62,534 nucleotides of DNA from Verrucomicrobiota bacterium (lineage in GTDB: Bacteria; Verrucomicrobiota; Verrucomicrobiia; Opitutales; Opitutaceae). The DNA is taken from positions 1 to 62,534 of the forward strand of contig JACRQG010000050.1 in the NCBI GenBank assembly GCA_016222805.1, given 5' to 3'. A program made the position numbers and the translations under genes. Below are positions 34,255-43,563 of this stretch, piece by piece; the first letter of the stretch is position 1; each line of letters opens with the position of its first letter. A model generated the notes under the pieces. It worked only from the letters and a program-made list of their open reading frames with translations. It did no database searches and had not been told where the DNA came from.

Positions 34255-37200
34255 ATGCACCCCGCTGCTTTCCATATCCCGTTTTCCCCGTTCGCCCGAT
34301 TTGCCAGCCTCATGCCGCGCCGCGTCGCGTCCGTCGCTCTGGCGTTCGTCTTCGCATTTGCCGGGATCGCGCCGGCGGCGGAGGGGCCGGCATCGGCCGG
34401 CGTCACCGGCCGTGTGCAGAATGCGGTCACCGGCCAGTACCTCCCCAACGCGCGCGTGTCGGTCCGCGGCACCGAGGTCGTCGCCTTCACTGACGACGCC
34501 GGCATCTACCGAATCAGCGGGCTCGAACCAGGCGCGGTGGTGCTCGAGGTGTTCTACACCGGGCTCGACCCGCAGGCAGTGCCGCTGCAACTCACAGCGG
34601 GCGGGACGGCGGCGCGCGACGTCGCCCTGACCAGCGTCGCCCGCTACGGCCGCGACGCCGAGGCGGTGAAACTGGATTCGTTTGTCGTCGCCACCTCGCG
34701 CGACACCGAGGGCGAGGCGCTGGCCACCAACGAGCAGCGGTTCGCCGCCAACCTGAAGGCCGTCGTCTCGACCGACTCCTTCGGCGACATGGCGGAGGGC
34801 AACGTCGGGGAGTTCCTGAAGTACCTGCCGGGCATCACCGGCGACCATGACGACGCGCAGATCAACACGGTCTCGCTCCGCGGCTTCTCCACCAACCTCA
34901 CCGTCGTGCTCGCGGATGGCGCGCAGCTCGCCAATGCCAACTTCAACGGCAACTCCCGCACCTTCCAGTTTTCGCAGCTCGCGATCAACAACGTCTCCCG
35001 CATCGAGGTCGCCAAGGTGCCCACGCCGGCGACGCCGGCCGATTCCATGGCCGGTTCGGTGAACATGATCAGCAAGAGCGCGTTCGAACGCAGCCGCGCC
35101 GAGTTCCGCTACCGCCTCTACGCGGCGGGCAACGGCGACTACCTCACCCTGGCGAAGCAGCCGCACTCCTATGAGCGGTACCGGCGCAAGGTCATGCCCG
35201 GGGTCGATTTCGACTACACCCTGCCGCTGAGCCGGAACTTCGGGATCGTGCTCACCGGCAGCCGGTCGCTCTCGGCCGGTGAGGAGGATCACTCGACGCT
35301 CACCTACAATGCCGCCGGCACTTCCACCGGCGCCTCGTTCGGCCGGCCGTTCTTCCAGCAGTGGGGCGTCAATGACGGTTCGAAGGACATCACCCGCACC
35401 TCCGCCAGCCTCAAGGCCGACTGGCGCGTGGCCCCCAATTCGGTGCTCTCGTTCAATGCGATGATCAACCAGTACGACGCCTCGTGGGGGCATCAGAGCA
35501 TGGACATCAGCGCCGGCACCAACGGCACACCGGCGATCAGTGCCGCGCTCGGTGGCGTGCCCCTCGCGTTCGGCGAGAACTTCACCCATGGGGCCACCGG
35601 GCGCGGTGCGGTCACGCTTGGCAGCGGCAACATGATGACCCGCTACGAGGAGGTGCGCGCCGCCGGGTTGCGGTACCGCTTCGACAACGGCGGCTGGCGC
35701 CTCGATGCCAGCCTCACCCGCTCGTACTCCACCAACGCGTTTCGCAGCACCGACGAGGGCAACTTCGCCGGGGCCAACGTCACCCTCGTCCCCGCGGTGC
35801 GCGTGCTGTTCGACGGGATCGATGAGATCGGGCCGAAGGGCGTCCGTGCCTTCGACAACACCGGTCGCGAGGTCGATCTCTACGACATCAACAACTACCG
35901 CCTGAACAACGCCACCGCTCTGTCCCGCGACGTGTGGGAGGACATGCGCGCCGCGGACCTCAACGTGCGGCGGCGCCTCGGGTTCTTCTCCTTTCCGTTC
36001 TCCGTCCAGGCCGGCGGCCTTCTGCGCGAACAGACGCGCGACAGCTACAAGGAGAGCGCCACCTACACCCACAACGGCGTCAACGGCAACCTCTCCGCCG
36101 CGCCCTACCGCAACCAGATCTACGTCGGACGCAACTCGCACTTCGGGCGGCCCGGGCAGATCGCCCCCTGGATCTCGCGGCATCGCGCCTATCGCGCCTG
36201 GCGCGACAACCCGGCGCTGTTCTCCCTCACGGCGGCCCAGGCGGTGGCCGCGGCGCAGTTTCACATCACCAACTCGGAGTATATCCAGGAGACGGTGACG
36301 GCGGGGTACGGGCAGCTGGAAGCCAGCCTCTTCCGGAATCGCCTCACCCTGCTGACCGGCGTGCGCTGGGAACGGACGGACGACGAAGGGCTCGGCCCGG
36401 TCTATGAGCCGGCCAACGTCTGGGTGCGCAATCCCAACGGCACCTTTGCCCGCGACGCGCGCGGCCAGCGCCTCCGGCGTCCGGAGGCCGGCGCCGTCGG
36501 TTCGATGGAGGAACTGCGGCTCACGCGCACCGAGCGGGGCTACCGCGCCGAGAAGTCGTACGACGGTTTTTTTCCCAGCCTGCATCTCACCTGGCATGTG
36601 ACCGAGAATTTCCAGGCCCGCGCCGCCTACGCCCGCACCTACGGCCGGCCCGACTTCAGCGAGATCATTCCCAATTCCACCATCAGCGAGCGCGATCTCG
36701 ACGAGACCCAGCTGGGGGATCCCAACGCCATCCGCGGCACCATCGATATCCGCAATTCCGGCCTCAAGCCCTGGACGGCCGACAATTTCGATCTCTCGCT
36801 GGAGTACTACACGACGAAGGGAGGCGTGTTCAGCGCCGGTGTTTTCCGCAAGGAGATCCGCGATTTCTTCGCCAATCGGGTCACGATCGCCACCCTGGCG
36901 GACCTCGAGGACCTTGGCGTTGATCCGGAGTACGTGGGCTGGCAGCTCTCCACCAAGTACAACGCCGGCCGCGCCAGGGTTACCGGGATCGAGCTCAACG
37001 CCCGGCACTCCCTCGCTCCGCTCGGCGGATGGGGGCGCTACTTCACGGTGTTCGGCAACGCGACCAAGCTGCAGCTTGACGGTGGCCAGGACGCCGACTT
37101 CTCCGGCTTCATCCCGCAGAACCTGAACTGGGGAGTCACCTTTTCCCGCAAGCCGATCACCCTGATCGCCAAATGGAATTACCGCGGCGAGCAGAAGCTG

Positions 37201-37440
37201 GGCGCGATCGCTGCCTTGGGTCCGGACGCGTTTAACTACACGAAGGAACGCCTCACCCTCGACCTGAGCGCCGACTACCAGGTCCACCGCCGGTTTTCCC
37301 TGAATACGAACATCCGGAACCTCTTCAACGAGTACCTCACCAGCACGCGCTACGGTTCGTTAACTCCCGCCTACGCCCGGATGCGGCAGCACAAGCATTT
37401 TGGCGTCTACTTCTCCGTCGGCCTCAAAGGCACCTTCTGA
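34255..37440 (+). CDS. TonB-dependent receptor with N-terminal carboxypeptidase-regulatory-like domain
   Basis: A 1061-residue outer-membrane transporter. An N-terminal signal region (to about residue 43, FAGIAPAAEG) precedes the regulatory-like domain (GVTGRVQNAVTGQYLPNARV, YRISGLEPGAVVLEVFYTG). A probable TonB box lies in AVKLDSFVVATSRD. The plug has NVGEFLKYLPGITGDHDDAQ, TVSLRGFSTNLTVVLADGAQ and ADSMAGSVNMISKSAFERSR. The barrel ends VGLKGTF. Besides the ATG at 34255, one at 34312 (MPRRVASVALAFVF) would also produce a signal peptide. It lies 36 bp after the preceding receptor, so the pair may bind related ligands. A 12-bp palindrome follows its stop codon directly. Confidence 0.92.
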   Translation: MHPAAFHIPFSPFARFASLMPRRVASVALAFVFAFAGIAPAAEGPASAGVTGRVQNAVTGQYLPNARVSVRGTEVVAFTDDAGIYRISGLEPGAVVLEVFYTGLDPQAVPLQLTAGGTAARDVALTSVARYGRDAEAVKLDSFVVATSRDTEGEALATNEQRFAANLKAVVSTDSFGDMAEGNVGEFLKYLPGITGDHDDAQINTVSLRGFSTNLTVVLADGAQLANANFNGNSRTFQFSQLAINNVSRIEVAKVPTPATPADSMAGSVNMISKSAFERSRAEFRYRLYAAGNGDYLTLAKQPHSYERYRRKVMPGVDFDYTLPLSRNFGIVLTGSRSLSAGEEDHSTLTYNAAGTSTGASFGRPFFQQWGVNDGSKDITRTSASLKADWRVAPNSVLSFNAMINQYDASWGHQSMDISAGTNGTPAISAALGGVPLAFGENFTHGATGRGAVTLGSGNMMTRYEEVRAAGLRYRFDNGGWRLDASLTRSYSTNAFRSTDEGNFAGANVTLVPAVRVLFDGIDEIGPKGVRAFDNTGREVDLYDINNYRLNNATALSRDVWEDMRAADLNVRRRLGFFSFPFSVQAGGLLREQTRDSYKESATYTHNGVNGNLSAAPYRNQIYVGRNSHFGRPGQIAPWISRHRAYRAWRDNPALFSLTAAQAVAAAQFHITNSEYIQETVTAGYGQLEASLFRNRLTLLTGVRWERTDDEGLGPVYEPANVWVRNPNGTFARDARGQRLRRPEAGAVGSMEELRLTRTERGYRAEKSYDGFFPSLHLTWHVTENFQARAAYARTYGRPDFSEIIPNSTISERDLDETQLGDPNAIRGTIDIRNSGLKPWTADNFDLSLEYYTTKGGVFSAGVFRKEIRDFFANRVTIATLADLEDLGVDPEYVGWQLSTKYNAGRARVTGIELNARHSLAPLGGWGRYFTVFGNATKLQLDGGQDADFSGFIPQNLNWGVTFSRKPITLIAKWNYRGEQKLGAIAALGPDAFNYTKERLTLDLSADYQVHRRFSLNTNIRNLFNEYLTSTRYGSLTPAYARMRQHKHFGVYFSVGLKGTF

Positions 37441-37532
37441 CGTCGCGCGACGGGCACGCGCGGGCCGGGCGTGGCCGCACGCAGGAACAGGGCATCCTCG
37501 CTTTTTCCGCGGTTCGCCGCCAGATCCCCGGC

Positions 37533-38810
37533 ATGAATCGACGGACCTTTCTCGTGCAGGCGGCGGGTGCGGCGGCCGTGGCGGGCGGACACTCCTCCGG
37601 GGCGACCCCCTCGCCGGATCGGCCGGGGCCTGCCGGATCTTCCGCTGGCACGGCCGCGGGAGCCGAGGAGCGGGCGCACTGGTGGGGTTGGGCCGCGCGG
37701 CTGGCGGCCCCGGTGCTGCCTGCGCTGGCGGAGCGCCGGTTGAAGCAGGTCATGCCGATCGAGTCGCATCCCGCCTCCAAGGATCGCCCCGACTATGCCC
37801 ATCTCGAGATTCTCGGCCGCCTGCTGGCGGGGTTGGCGCCCTGGCTCGAACTCGGCGGGGATGGCACCGCGGAAGGGCGGGAGCGGGACCGGCTGGCGGC
37901 GCTGGCTCGCAGCGGCATCGAAGCCGCCACGGATCCCGCCTCGCCGGACTACGTGAACTTCTCCAAGGGCCAGCAGCCGCTGGTGGACGCGGCGTTTCTC
38001 GCTCAGGCCCTGCTCCGGTCGCCGCGCGAACTGTGGGGCAAACTCGAGCCGCGCGTGCAGCAGCACGTCGTGGCGGCGCTGATCGCCACGCGAAAGATCC
38101 GGGCGGGTGAGAACAACTGGAAACTCTTCGCCACCGCAATCGAGGTTTTCCTGCACCGGGCCGGAGTGGGGCGCGACGATGCGCGGCTCTTTGAAGGCAT
38201 CCGCCGGCACCGCGAGTGGTATCTGGGGGATGGCTTCTACGGCGATGGTCCCGGGTTTCACTGGGACTACTACAATTCCTATGTCATCCAGCCGATGCTG
38301 GTGGAGGCACTGGACGTGGTGGGCGACGAGGCGGCGGAGTGGGGCACGTTCCGCGCGAAGGCCCGCGAGCGGTTGACCCGGTGGGCGGCGATCCAGGAGC
38401 GCCTGGTGGCGCCGGATGGTTCCTTTCCCGCTCTCGGCCGGTCGATCGCCTATCGCGCCGGAGCACTGCAGGGCCTGGCGATGGCGGCGTGGCGCCACTT
38501 GCTGCCCGCGGAAGTCTCGCCGGCCCAGGCGCGGGTCGCCCTGTCGCGGGTCATCCAGCGGACCCTCGGGGCGCCGGGCACCTTTGACGCGCAGGGCTGG
38601 CTGCGCATCGGGCTCGCGGGCCACCAGCCCGGCCTGGGCGAGACGTACATTTCGACGGGCAGCCTGTACCTGTGCACCATGGCGTTCCTGCCGTTGGGCC
38701 TGCCGGCGACCGATCCCTTCTGGACCGCACCGGCGGTGCGCACGACCTGGGAGAAGATCTGGTCGGGAGAAAACCTGCCGGCCGACAAGGCGCTCCGGAG
38801 TCCGCGGTGA
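37533..38810 (+). CDS. DUF2264 protein with Tat-type signal
   Basis: A 425-residue exported protein. The N-terminus has a twin-arginine motif (NRRTFLVQAAGAAAVAGG), so it is probably exported folded. The DUF2264 region starts with HWWGWAARLAAPVLPALAE and continues with LVDAAFLAQALLRSP, NNWKLFATAIEVFLH, WYLGDGFYGDGPGFHWDYYNSYVIQPML and SFPALGRSIAYRAGALQGLA. It looks like an (alpha/alpha)6 barrel; some DUF2264 relatives have been placed in a glycoside hydrolase family, but the activity of this member is not known. It lies 92 bp after a TBDR and 64 bp before a concanavalin-like protein gene, suggesting a shared substrate. Confidence 0.86.
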   Translation: MNRRTFLVQAAGAAAVAGGHSSGATPSPDRPGPAGSSAGTAAGAEERAHWWGWAARLAAPVLPALAERRLKQVMPIESHPASKDRPDYAHLEILGRLLAGLAPWLELGGDGTAEGRERDRLAALARSGIEAATDPASPDYVNFSKGQQPLVDAAFLAQALLRSPRELWGKLEPRVQQHVVAALIATRKIRAGENNWKLFATAIEVFLHRAGVGRDDARLFEGIRRHREWYLGDGFYGDGPGFHWDYYNSYVIQPMLVEALDVVGDEAAEWGTFRAKARERLTRWAAIQERLVAPDGSFPALGRSIAYRAGALQGLAMAAWRHLLPAEVSPAQARVALSRVIQRTLGAPGTFDAQGWLRIGLAGHQPGLGETYISTGSLYLCTMAFLPLGLPATDPFWTAPAVRTTWEKIWSGENLPADKALRSPR

Positions 38811-38874
38811 GGCCGGGTGGGCCGAGGCCGGTTGGAAGTTGCTGGGGGCCACTCGCCGCGTTGGACTGCGCCGG

Positions 38875-39585
38875 ATGAAACGGCTTTCGCTCTCCCTTCT
38901 TCTACTCCTCGGTCCGGGGTTGTCCGCGGCGGACCGCGGCGAACTGATCTTCCAGGATGATTTTTCCCGGCGGGAGTCGCAGGAGAAGACCGACGAGCCC
39001 GGCAATGGCTGGACCACCAACAGCAAGGCCCGAGCCAAGGGGAACAAGCAGGTCGATCTGCGCGACGGGGCGATGTACATCTTCCTGCATCCGGAGGCGG
39101 ACCACGCCGTGTCGGTGGCGCACCCGATGCTCTTCCAGGACGGCACGGTTGCCCTGCGCTTCATGCTCGAGGACGACCGCGACAGCCTGGGTCTGGATTT
39201 CGCCGACTTGGGCTGCAAGGAGGTCCATGCCGGGCATCTGCTGGCGGCGCGCGTGACGCCGAAGCAGGTGCAACTGCAGGATCTCAAGACCGGCAACATG
39301 CGGCTCGACATCCACACGACCCGGCAGGCGAAACAGAAACTGAGCGCCGAACAGCAGCAGGCGCTGGCGGGCAAGAACCGCTCGCTGCCCTGGCGTGTGG
39401 CGGTTGGAAAGTGGCATGAGTTGGTGGTGACGATCGACGGCGACGAACTCGCGGTGACGATCGATGGCCAGCCCGTCGGCAACCTGCGCTCCCCGGGCGT
39501 GGCGCATCCGACGAAGCGCCTCCTGCGGCTCGCGGTGCCGCGCAACGCTGTGGTCGACGATGTGCGCATCTGGCGCCTCCGGTAG
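38875..39585 (+). CDS. Secreted concanavalin/LamG-like domain protein
   Basis: A 236-residue exported protein with signal peptide MKRLSLSLLLLLGPGLSAA. The mature part begins ELIFQDDFSRRESQ, a common opening of DUF1080 and LamG-like beta-sandwich domains, and has later strands such as VALRFMLEDDRDSLGLDF, KWHELVVTIDGDELAVTIDG and LRLAVPRNAVVDDVRIWRL. A charged segment in the middle (DIHTTRQAKQKLSAEQQQALAG) probably forms a helix inserted in the sandwich. It may bind or cleave a sugar; no catalytic residues are evident. It follows the DUF2264 gene on the same strand. Confidence 0.8.
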   Translation: MKRLSLSLLLLLGPGLSAADRGELIFQDDFSRRESQEKTDEPGNGWTTNSKARAKGNKQVDLRDGAMYIFLHPEADHAVSVAHPMLFQDGTVALRFMLEDDRDSLGLDFADLGCKEVHAGHLLAARVTPKQVQLQDLKTGNMRLDIHTTRQAKQKLSAEQQQALAGKNRSLPWRVAVGKWHELVVTIDGDELAVTIDGQPVGNLRSPGVAHPTKRLLRLAVPRNAVVDDVRIWRLR

Positions 39586-39618
39586 GCCGGCAGCCTCAGT
39601 GCCATCTCACGACTCCCG

Positions 39619-39680
39619 GTAGGCGGGGCGACCCCGCCCCGCGCGAAGGCGAGCTCCGCCGCGGAGATGCGGGGCGAGGG
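39619..39680. repeat. REP palindrome, family B (GTAG head)
   Basis: Begins GTAGGCGGGGCGACCCCGCC and closes with an opposing GCGGGGCGAGG segment. It lies in the 139-bp gap between the concanavalin-like gene and the nucleotidyltransferase gene, which converge here. Confidence 0.75.
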
Positions 39681-39724
39681 CAAGCCAGACCCGGCTCGAC
39701 GTTGCCGGGGCGCGGAGCAGTCGG

Positions 39725-40285
39725 CTACGGCGCCGCCTTGATCTCCTGCCAAAGCGCGTTGAGCCCCATCCGGGCGAGCCACGGGGCCATCAGGGGTTCG
39801 TCGACCCCGGTGATTTCCACGATCGCCCGGATGTCGGCGGGATGTTTGGTGGAGCGGCCTTCGCGATAAAACTCGAGCTTGCGCAGGACGACATACTCCG
39901 GCGGGGCGACAGCGAGGTGGAGTTGATCGGCCCACTCCAGCCGGCGGCGCAACGGCAGCGCCCACGCGTGCAGCGGATCGTTCCCGGCCAGGTAGATGTC
40001 GGCCTTGTAACCGGAGTCGAGGTGGATGAGATTGAAGTGGCCGCGTTGGGAGCGGGACTGCTCCGCGCGAATCACCGACTCGGGCGGCACGTAGAACTCC
40101 GATTCGGGAAACGCCTGCAGCAGTGCGGTGCGCGCGGCGTCGTCGAGGCTGAGGACGACGTTTAGATCATTGGTCACGCGAGGCTGGCCGTAGAGGATGG
40201 CGGCGGTCGCACCCGTGACCATGTAGGGCGCGTCGATGGCCTCAAAGCGCGCGACAAAGAGACTCAGCTCATCCGGTGCAGGCAT
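39725..40285 (-). CDS. AbiEii-like nucleotidyltransferase-fold protein
   Basis: A 186-residue cytosolic protein. The N-terminus contains YMVTGATAAILYGQPRVTND, the start of a minimal nucleotidyltransferase fold of the AbiEii/DUF6036 kind. The usual D-x-D metal site following the R-x-T-x segment reads DLN here, with the second Asp replaced by Asn, so catalysis may be altered. A later block is EYVVLRKLEFYREGRSTKHP, commonly seen in this group. The frame is open to 40348, but the ATG at 40285 matches the upstream gene's end, overlapping it by 17 bp. Such overlapping pairs often behave like toxin-antitoxin modules, but this is inference. Confidence 0.78.
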   Translation of the reverse strand: MPAPDELSLFVARFEAIDAPYMVTGATAAILYGQPRVTNDLNVVLSLDDAARTALLQAFPESEFYVPPESVIRAEQSRSQRGHFNLIHLDSGYKADIYLAGNDPLHAWALPLRRRLEWADQLHLAVAPPEYVVLRKLEFYREGRSTKHPADIRAIVEITGVDEPLMAPWLARMGLNALWQEIKAAP

Positions 40286-40493
40286 GAAGGATGCGGTTGG
40301 CGACGGCGCGACGCACTTCGGCCTCCGTCCAGGTCGGATGACGGTCACGAAAACCGGTGGCCAGGAGCGAGCGCATGGTGCGGTTCATCCGCAGGCCCTG
40401 GGCGAGCCGCTGTTGGGGTGTCATCGCGCGGCAGATGGCCACCTGCCGCTTACGGGCGGCGAGTTCGTGGGCGGTTGCGGCCAGGGAGGACAT
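40269..40493 (-). CDS. Small partner protein of the nucleotidyltransferase
   Basis: A 74-residue, strongly basic, Ala-rich protein (TPQQRLAQGLRMNRTMRSLL, HPTWTEAEVRRAVANRILHA). It has no signal peptide and should be cytosolic. It resembles small helical proteins seen upstream of AbiEii-like genes in many bacteria, from memory, but no function is established. The ATG at 40493 is chosen because the upstream extension to 40589 has no matching content. It overlaps the next gene by 17 bp, so the two are translationally coupled. Confidence 0.68.
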   Translation of the reverse strand: MSSLAATAHELAARKRQVAICRAMTPQQRLAQGLRMNRTMRSLLATGFRDRHPTWTEAEVRRAVANRILHACTG

Positions 40494-40817
40494 GAAATCA
40501 GGGTAAGCCGCGGCGTCCCAGCGGCAAGAATTCGTTGCCCGCCAGCTTTTGTTGACGAGGCCGCGTTCCGATTCCGGCGCGGGCTCCAACGGAGGCGGCC
40601 AAGAGGGTCGATTTGCCCCGATCCGACGGGGTCAGGCCGTTGTTCGTTGCGTGCCAGACACCCATGGTGCCGTTTCCCGGTGGGAAGGTCATCAGCGCCA
40701 CGCGAATTGCCCGGCCGGGGCGGACTGATCGAGCTGCGCCTGGCGTTCCTGAAACGACACGGACTGCGGGTGCTCCTCGGGGGCGCCTTCGAGGGTGGGT
40801 TACCCGTGGACTGGGGC
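40494..40817. other. Gene-free gap
   Basis: This 324-bp gap lies between the TBDR at 40818 (its 3' end) and the small gene at 40493 (its 5' end). It holds the upstream region of the small gene pair. No REP, hairpin terminator or convincing ORF was seen. A minus-strand reading that contains 'GKST' is not supported as a gene. Confidence 0.45.
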
Positions 40818-43433
40818 TCAGAGGTCGATGCGCGCGGTCAGCCGGAAGTTGCGTTCGGCGGCCCACGAACCCGAGGCGAGGCTCACCGACCGGAAGTAGG
40901 CGCGGTCGAAGACATTGTTCAGGTTGAAGCGAAAATCGACTTTCCGCCCCAGCAGGGTGGTGCGATAGCCGGCCATCGCGTTCCAGAGGACATAGCTCGG
41001 TGTCCACAGCATCTCGGCGACGCCGTCGCTGTTCAGGTCGAAGTTCCCCCGATAACCCCGGTCCCGGTACTGAAAGCCGCCTCCAATGCTGAAGCCCTTG
41101 AGCGCGCCGGTGCTGAAACTGTAGTTCGTGACCAGGTTGGAGCGCTTCCTCGTGAAGCCGGGGATCGGTGTGCCTTCCGGGTTGGAAGCAAGGAAACTGT
41201 CGGTCTCCGGGATGCGGCGGTTGGCCTGCTGCGCGCGCTCCCGAAAGCTGCGCAACTGCGGAAAGCGATCGGAGGTTTCGAGATCGTTGGTCGAGTAATT
41301 CCACGTCAGCCGCCAGGCTTTCGTGAGGTTCGCCACCGTTTCGAACTCGAACCCATCGGCGACCGTGGACTGGGTGTCGATGCCGCTGGTCACGAGTTCC
41401 GGGAACAGCGCCGCCAGCTCGTTCTTCACGTTGGTGGGGACGGCGGGGTTGCTGTTGTTGTTGAAGCCCTTGGTCACGTAGTAGGTCCAGTTCGACTCCA
41501 GGCGACCCTCGAGGAACGACCACCGCAGGCCCATCTCGCGACCGTCGCCGAGCAGCAAGCCCCGGACCGACCCCGGCAGCATCCCGGCCCCCCCGGGTCC
41601 GTTGCTCACGTTCACGCTTTCGGCGTAGTTGTAGTGGGCGCTGACGAACTTCGCCAGGTGCACGACCGCGCCGAGGTTCGTCGAGGTCTTGAAGAAGCGG
41701 TTTCGCACCTCCGGCGTGGTCGGCAGATAGTAGGTTTCGCCCGTCACGTGATTGTAGAAGTCCGAGGTCGGACTCTGGAGGAACGAGTCACGGCGCCAGC
41801 CGACGAGCGTCCGCAGGCGGCCCTTGAGGTAGGAACCGGAGGCGCCGAGGCCATAGGCGGGCGCGCGCCAGTTGCGGCGGGTCTGGTGCCCGCTGGCGCC
41901 TTCGGCGGTGATGTCGCGCAGGATGACGGAGCGGCCCGGCACCACTCCCCGCTGGGTGAGGGCGGCGCCGTCGCCGTCGCCGATGTAGAAACGGCGGTAG
42001 AAGTAGTTTCGCTGCAGCACCGCCAGGTTGGCCTGGTAGGCGGCGAGCGAGTTGTCGCTGCGCAGCGTTCCGGCAAACGAAGTGCTGGCGGGATCGACGA
42101 ACTCCGCGTGGTAGCGCTGGCTCGGCGTGCTGCCGTGGTACTGGCCCATCGCCAGGATGCGCTGCGTGGTGAACCGCGTCTTCAGATCGTAGACGGCGGT
42201 GAGGCGGAAGTTCTTCTGCGGTTCGGCGAGGAACTGTTTGCGCTCGTAGAACTCGGTGTAGAGGCGGTTGAGGTTGGGGTTGGCGGTGCCGTCCGGCAGC
42301 GTGCGGTTCGTGTCGAGGTAGACGCCGGCGGAAAGCGAGCCGGCGCGGGTGCGCAGATAACGATTGGTGTTTTGGACGATGGCACTGGCTTGCAGGTTGA
42401 AATTGGCGGAGACGCGCTGTTCGAAGAGGACCTGGAGCGAGTCGTAATGCTGCCGAAAATAGGAGTCCGGCCCCTGGAAATTGAGCTGTCGGGGAAGAAC
42501 CGCGTCGTCGGTCACGGCGATTCCGGTGCCGGCGGAGAAGCGGCTGCCGACGGTGTTGAGGATTCGTCCCAGGGCGGGAAAGAAGGTGAGTCCGCCGTTG
42601 GTCACGGCATAGGCGGAGGTCGCGCCGGTGCGCGCCGTCGTCGAGAACCGGTCGGCGAGGAGGTTGCTGGCGCGAATCTCGTGATTGCGCCCGTACTCGA
42701 AATTGGCGCTGAGGTTCGTGCCCGCGAAGGGCCGGTAGTTGAGCGCGAGGTACAGGCCGTTGAAGTCGCGCCGGGTATAGTTCGCGTAGCCGTCGGCCTC
42801 GTCGTGAACGAGGCTGAGCCGGGCGCCGAACTGACGGGAAAGGCGGCGGTTGACGTCGAGCTCGGCGCGGGCGGCGCGCTGCGAACCCAGGGAGACTTGG
42901 ACCTTCTCGAAGGGATAAAACTGCGCCTGCTTGGTCACTTGGTTCAGCGCCCCGCTCGGGTTGCCCTCGCCGTAGAGGAAGGCGGTGGGTCCGCGGAGCA
43001 CCTCGACCCGTTCGAGGTTGAAGGTGTCCTTGGGAAGGAGCCAGAGGATGCCATTGCGCAGCTGTGTGCCGGCCGTGCCGCGAAAATCATACGACGTGCG
43101 GTTGAACTCCACATTGTCGCTGATCTCGCCGGCGATCGCAAAGGACATCAGTTCCCCGACGGAAGTGGCGGCGAGATCGTCGATGAGTTCGCGGTTGAGG
43201 ATGGAAATCGAATTCGGCGTATCGCGCAGGTTCTCCAAGGTGCGGGTGCCGGCGATGGTCTGGGTGGATCGATAGCCCTCATCCTTGGCATCCGTGACCT
43301 CGAAGACGGACATCACGACCGCCCCGTCCTTCGGATCGGCACTGGCATTGCCAGGAACGCCCCCTGCCGCCCCCTGGGCGGCAAGGAAGGAGGCCAACAG
43401 GATGCCAAGGGTGAGAGGAGTCGCGTTCTTCAT
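40818..43433 (-). CDS. TonB-dependent outer-membrane receptor (no carboxypeptidase-like N-domain)
   Basis: An 871-residue outer-membrane transporter. Signal peptide MKNATPLTLGILLASFLAAQGAAGG leads to VVMSVFEVTDAKDEGYRSTQ, near a likely TonB box. The plug has IAGTRTLENLRDTPNSISIL, SYDFRGTAGTQLRNGILWLL, RVEVLRGPTAFLYGEGNPSG. The barrel ends LTARIDL, so the last residue is Leu instead of the usual aromatic. The start follows a C-rich leader. The gene is downstream of the FAD oxidoreductase gene (130 bp) and part of the minus-strand cluster starting at 47982. Receptors of this N-terminal type also occur at 5460 and 25182 in this window. Confidence 0.92.
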   Translation of the reverse strand: MKNATPLTLGILLASFLAAQGAAGGVPGNASADPKDGAVVMSVFEVTDAKDEGYRSTQTIAGTRTLENLRDTPNSISILNRELIDDLAATSVGELMSFAIAGEISDNVEFNRTSYDFRGTAGTQLRNGILWLLPKDTFNLERVEVLRGPTAFLYGEGNPSGALNQVTKQAQFYPFEKVQVSLGSQRAARAELDVNRRLSRQFGARLSLVHDEADGYANYTRRDFNGLYLALNYRPFAGTNLSANFEYGRNHEIRASNLLADRFSTTARTGATSAYAVTNGGLTFFPALGRILNTVGSRFSAGTGIAVTDDAVLPRQLNFQGPDSYFRQHYDSLQVLFEQRVSANFNLQASAIVQNTNRYLRTRAGSLSAGVYLDTNRTLPDGTANPNLNRLYTEFYERKQFLAEPQKNFRLTAVYDLKTRFTTQRILAMGQYHGSTPSQRYHAEFVDPASTSFAGTLRSDNSLAAYQANLAVLQRNYFYRRFYIGDGDGAALTQRGVVPGRSVILRDITAEGASGHQTRRNWRAPAYGLGASGSYLKGRLRTLVGWRRDSFLQSPTSDFYNHVTGETYYLPTTPEVRNRFFKTSTNLGAVVHLAKFVSAHYNYAESVNVSNGPGGAGMLPGSVRGLLLGDGREMGLRWSFLEGRLESNWTYYVTKGFNNNSNPAVPTNVKNELAALFPELVTSGIDTQSTVADGFEFETVANLTKAWRLTWNYSTNDLETSDRFPQLRSFRERAQQANRRIPETDSFLASNPEGTPIPGFTRKRSNLVTNYSFSTGALKGFSIGGGFQYRDRGYRGNFDLNSDGVAEMLWTPSYVLWNAMAGYRTTLLGRKVDFRFNLNNVFDRAYFRSVSLASGSWAAERNFRLTARIDL

Positions 43434-43485
43434 GGTCGGGGGGAATGGGCGGTTGGGCTGAATTGCGGGGTGATGACGTGAATCG

Positions 43486-43501
43486 GGAAACCACGGGTTC
43501 C
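43486..43501. promoter_or_regulatory. Imperfect palindrome upstream of a TBDR (candidate operator)
   Basis: GGAAACCACGGGTTCC matches its own reverse complement at 12 of 16 positions. It lies 53 bp before the TBDR start. Two direct TTCACG repeats (43512-43517 and 43519-43524) and an inverted CGTGAA at 43477 flank it. The central CG of LacI sites is missing, so any binding protein is unknown. Confidence 0.3.
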
Positions 43502-43563
43502 GGGTCTATCGTTCACGGTTCACGACATGACTCCATTCGGTTGCTCAAGGTGCGACCACGGGC

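Noticed and set aside
32275-37287. A 1670-codon minus-strand open frame antisense to two TBDR genes
   Set aside because: It is a by-product of GC-rich codon usage. The sequence is low-complexity (A, G, R, V, E rich), has no domain, and the plus-strand receptors explain the region fully.
37441-37452. The perfect palindrome CGTCGCGCGACG right after a TBDR stop, considered as a terminator
   Set aside because: It has no loop and no following T-run, and short GC palindromes are expected often in this composition.
40498-40817. A minus-strand reading with a 'GKSTLLA' segment, considered as a remnant P-loop gene
   Set aside because: There is no full Walker A consensus, no start or further motif, and the segment is short.
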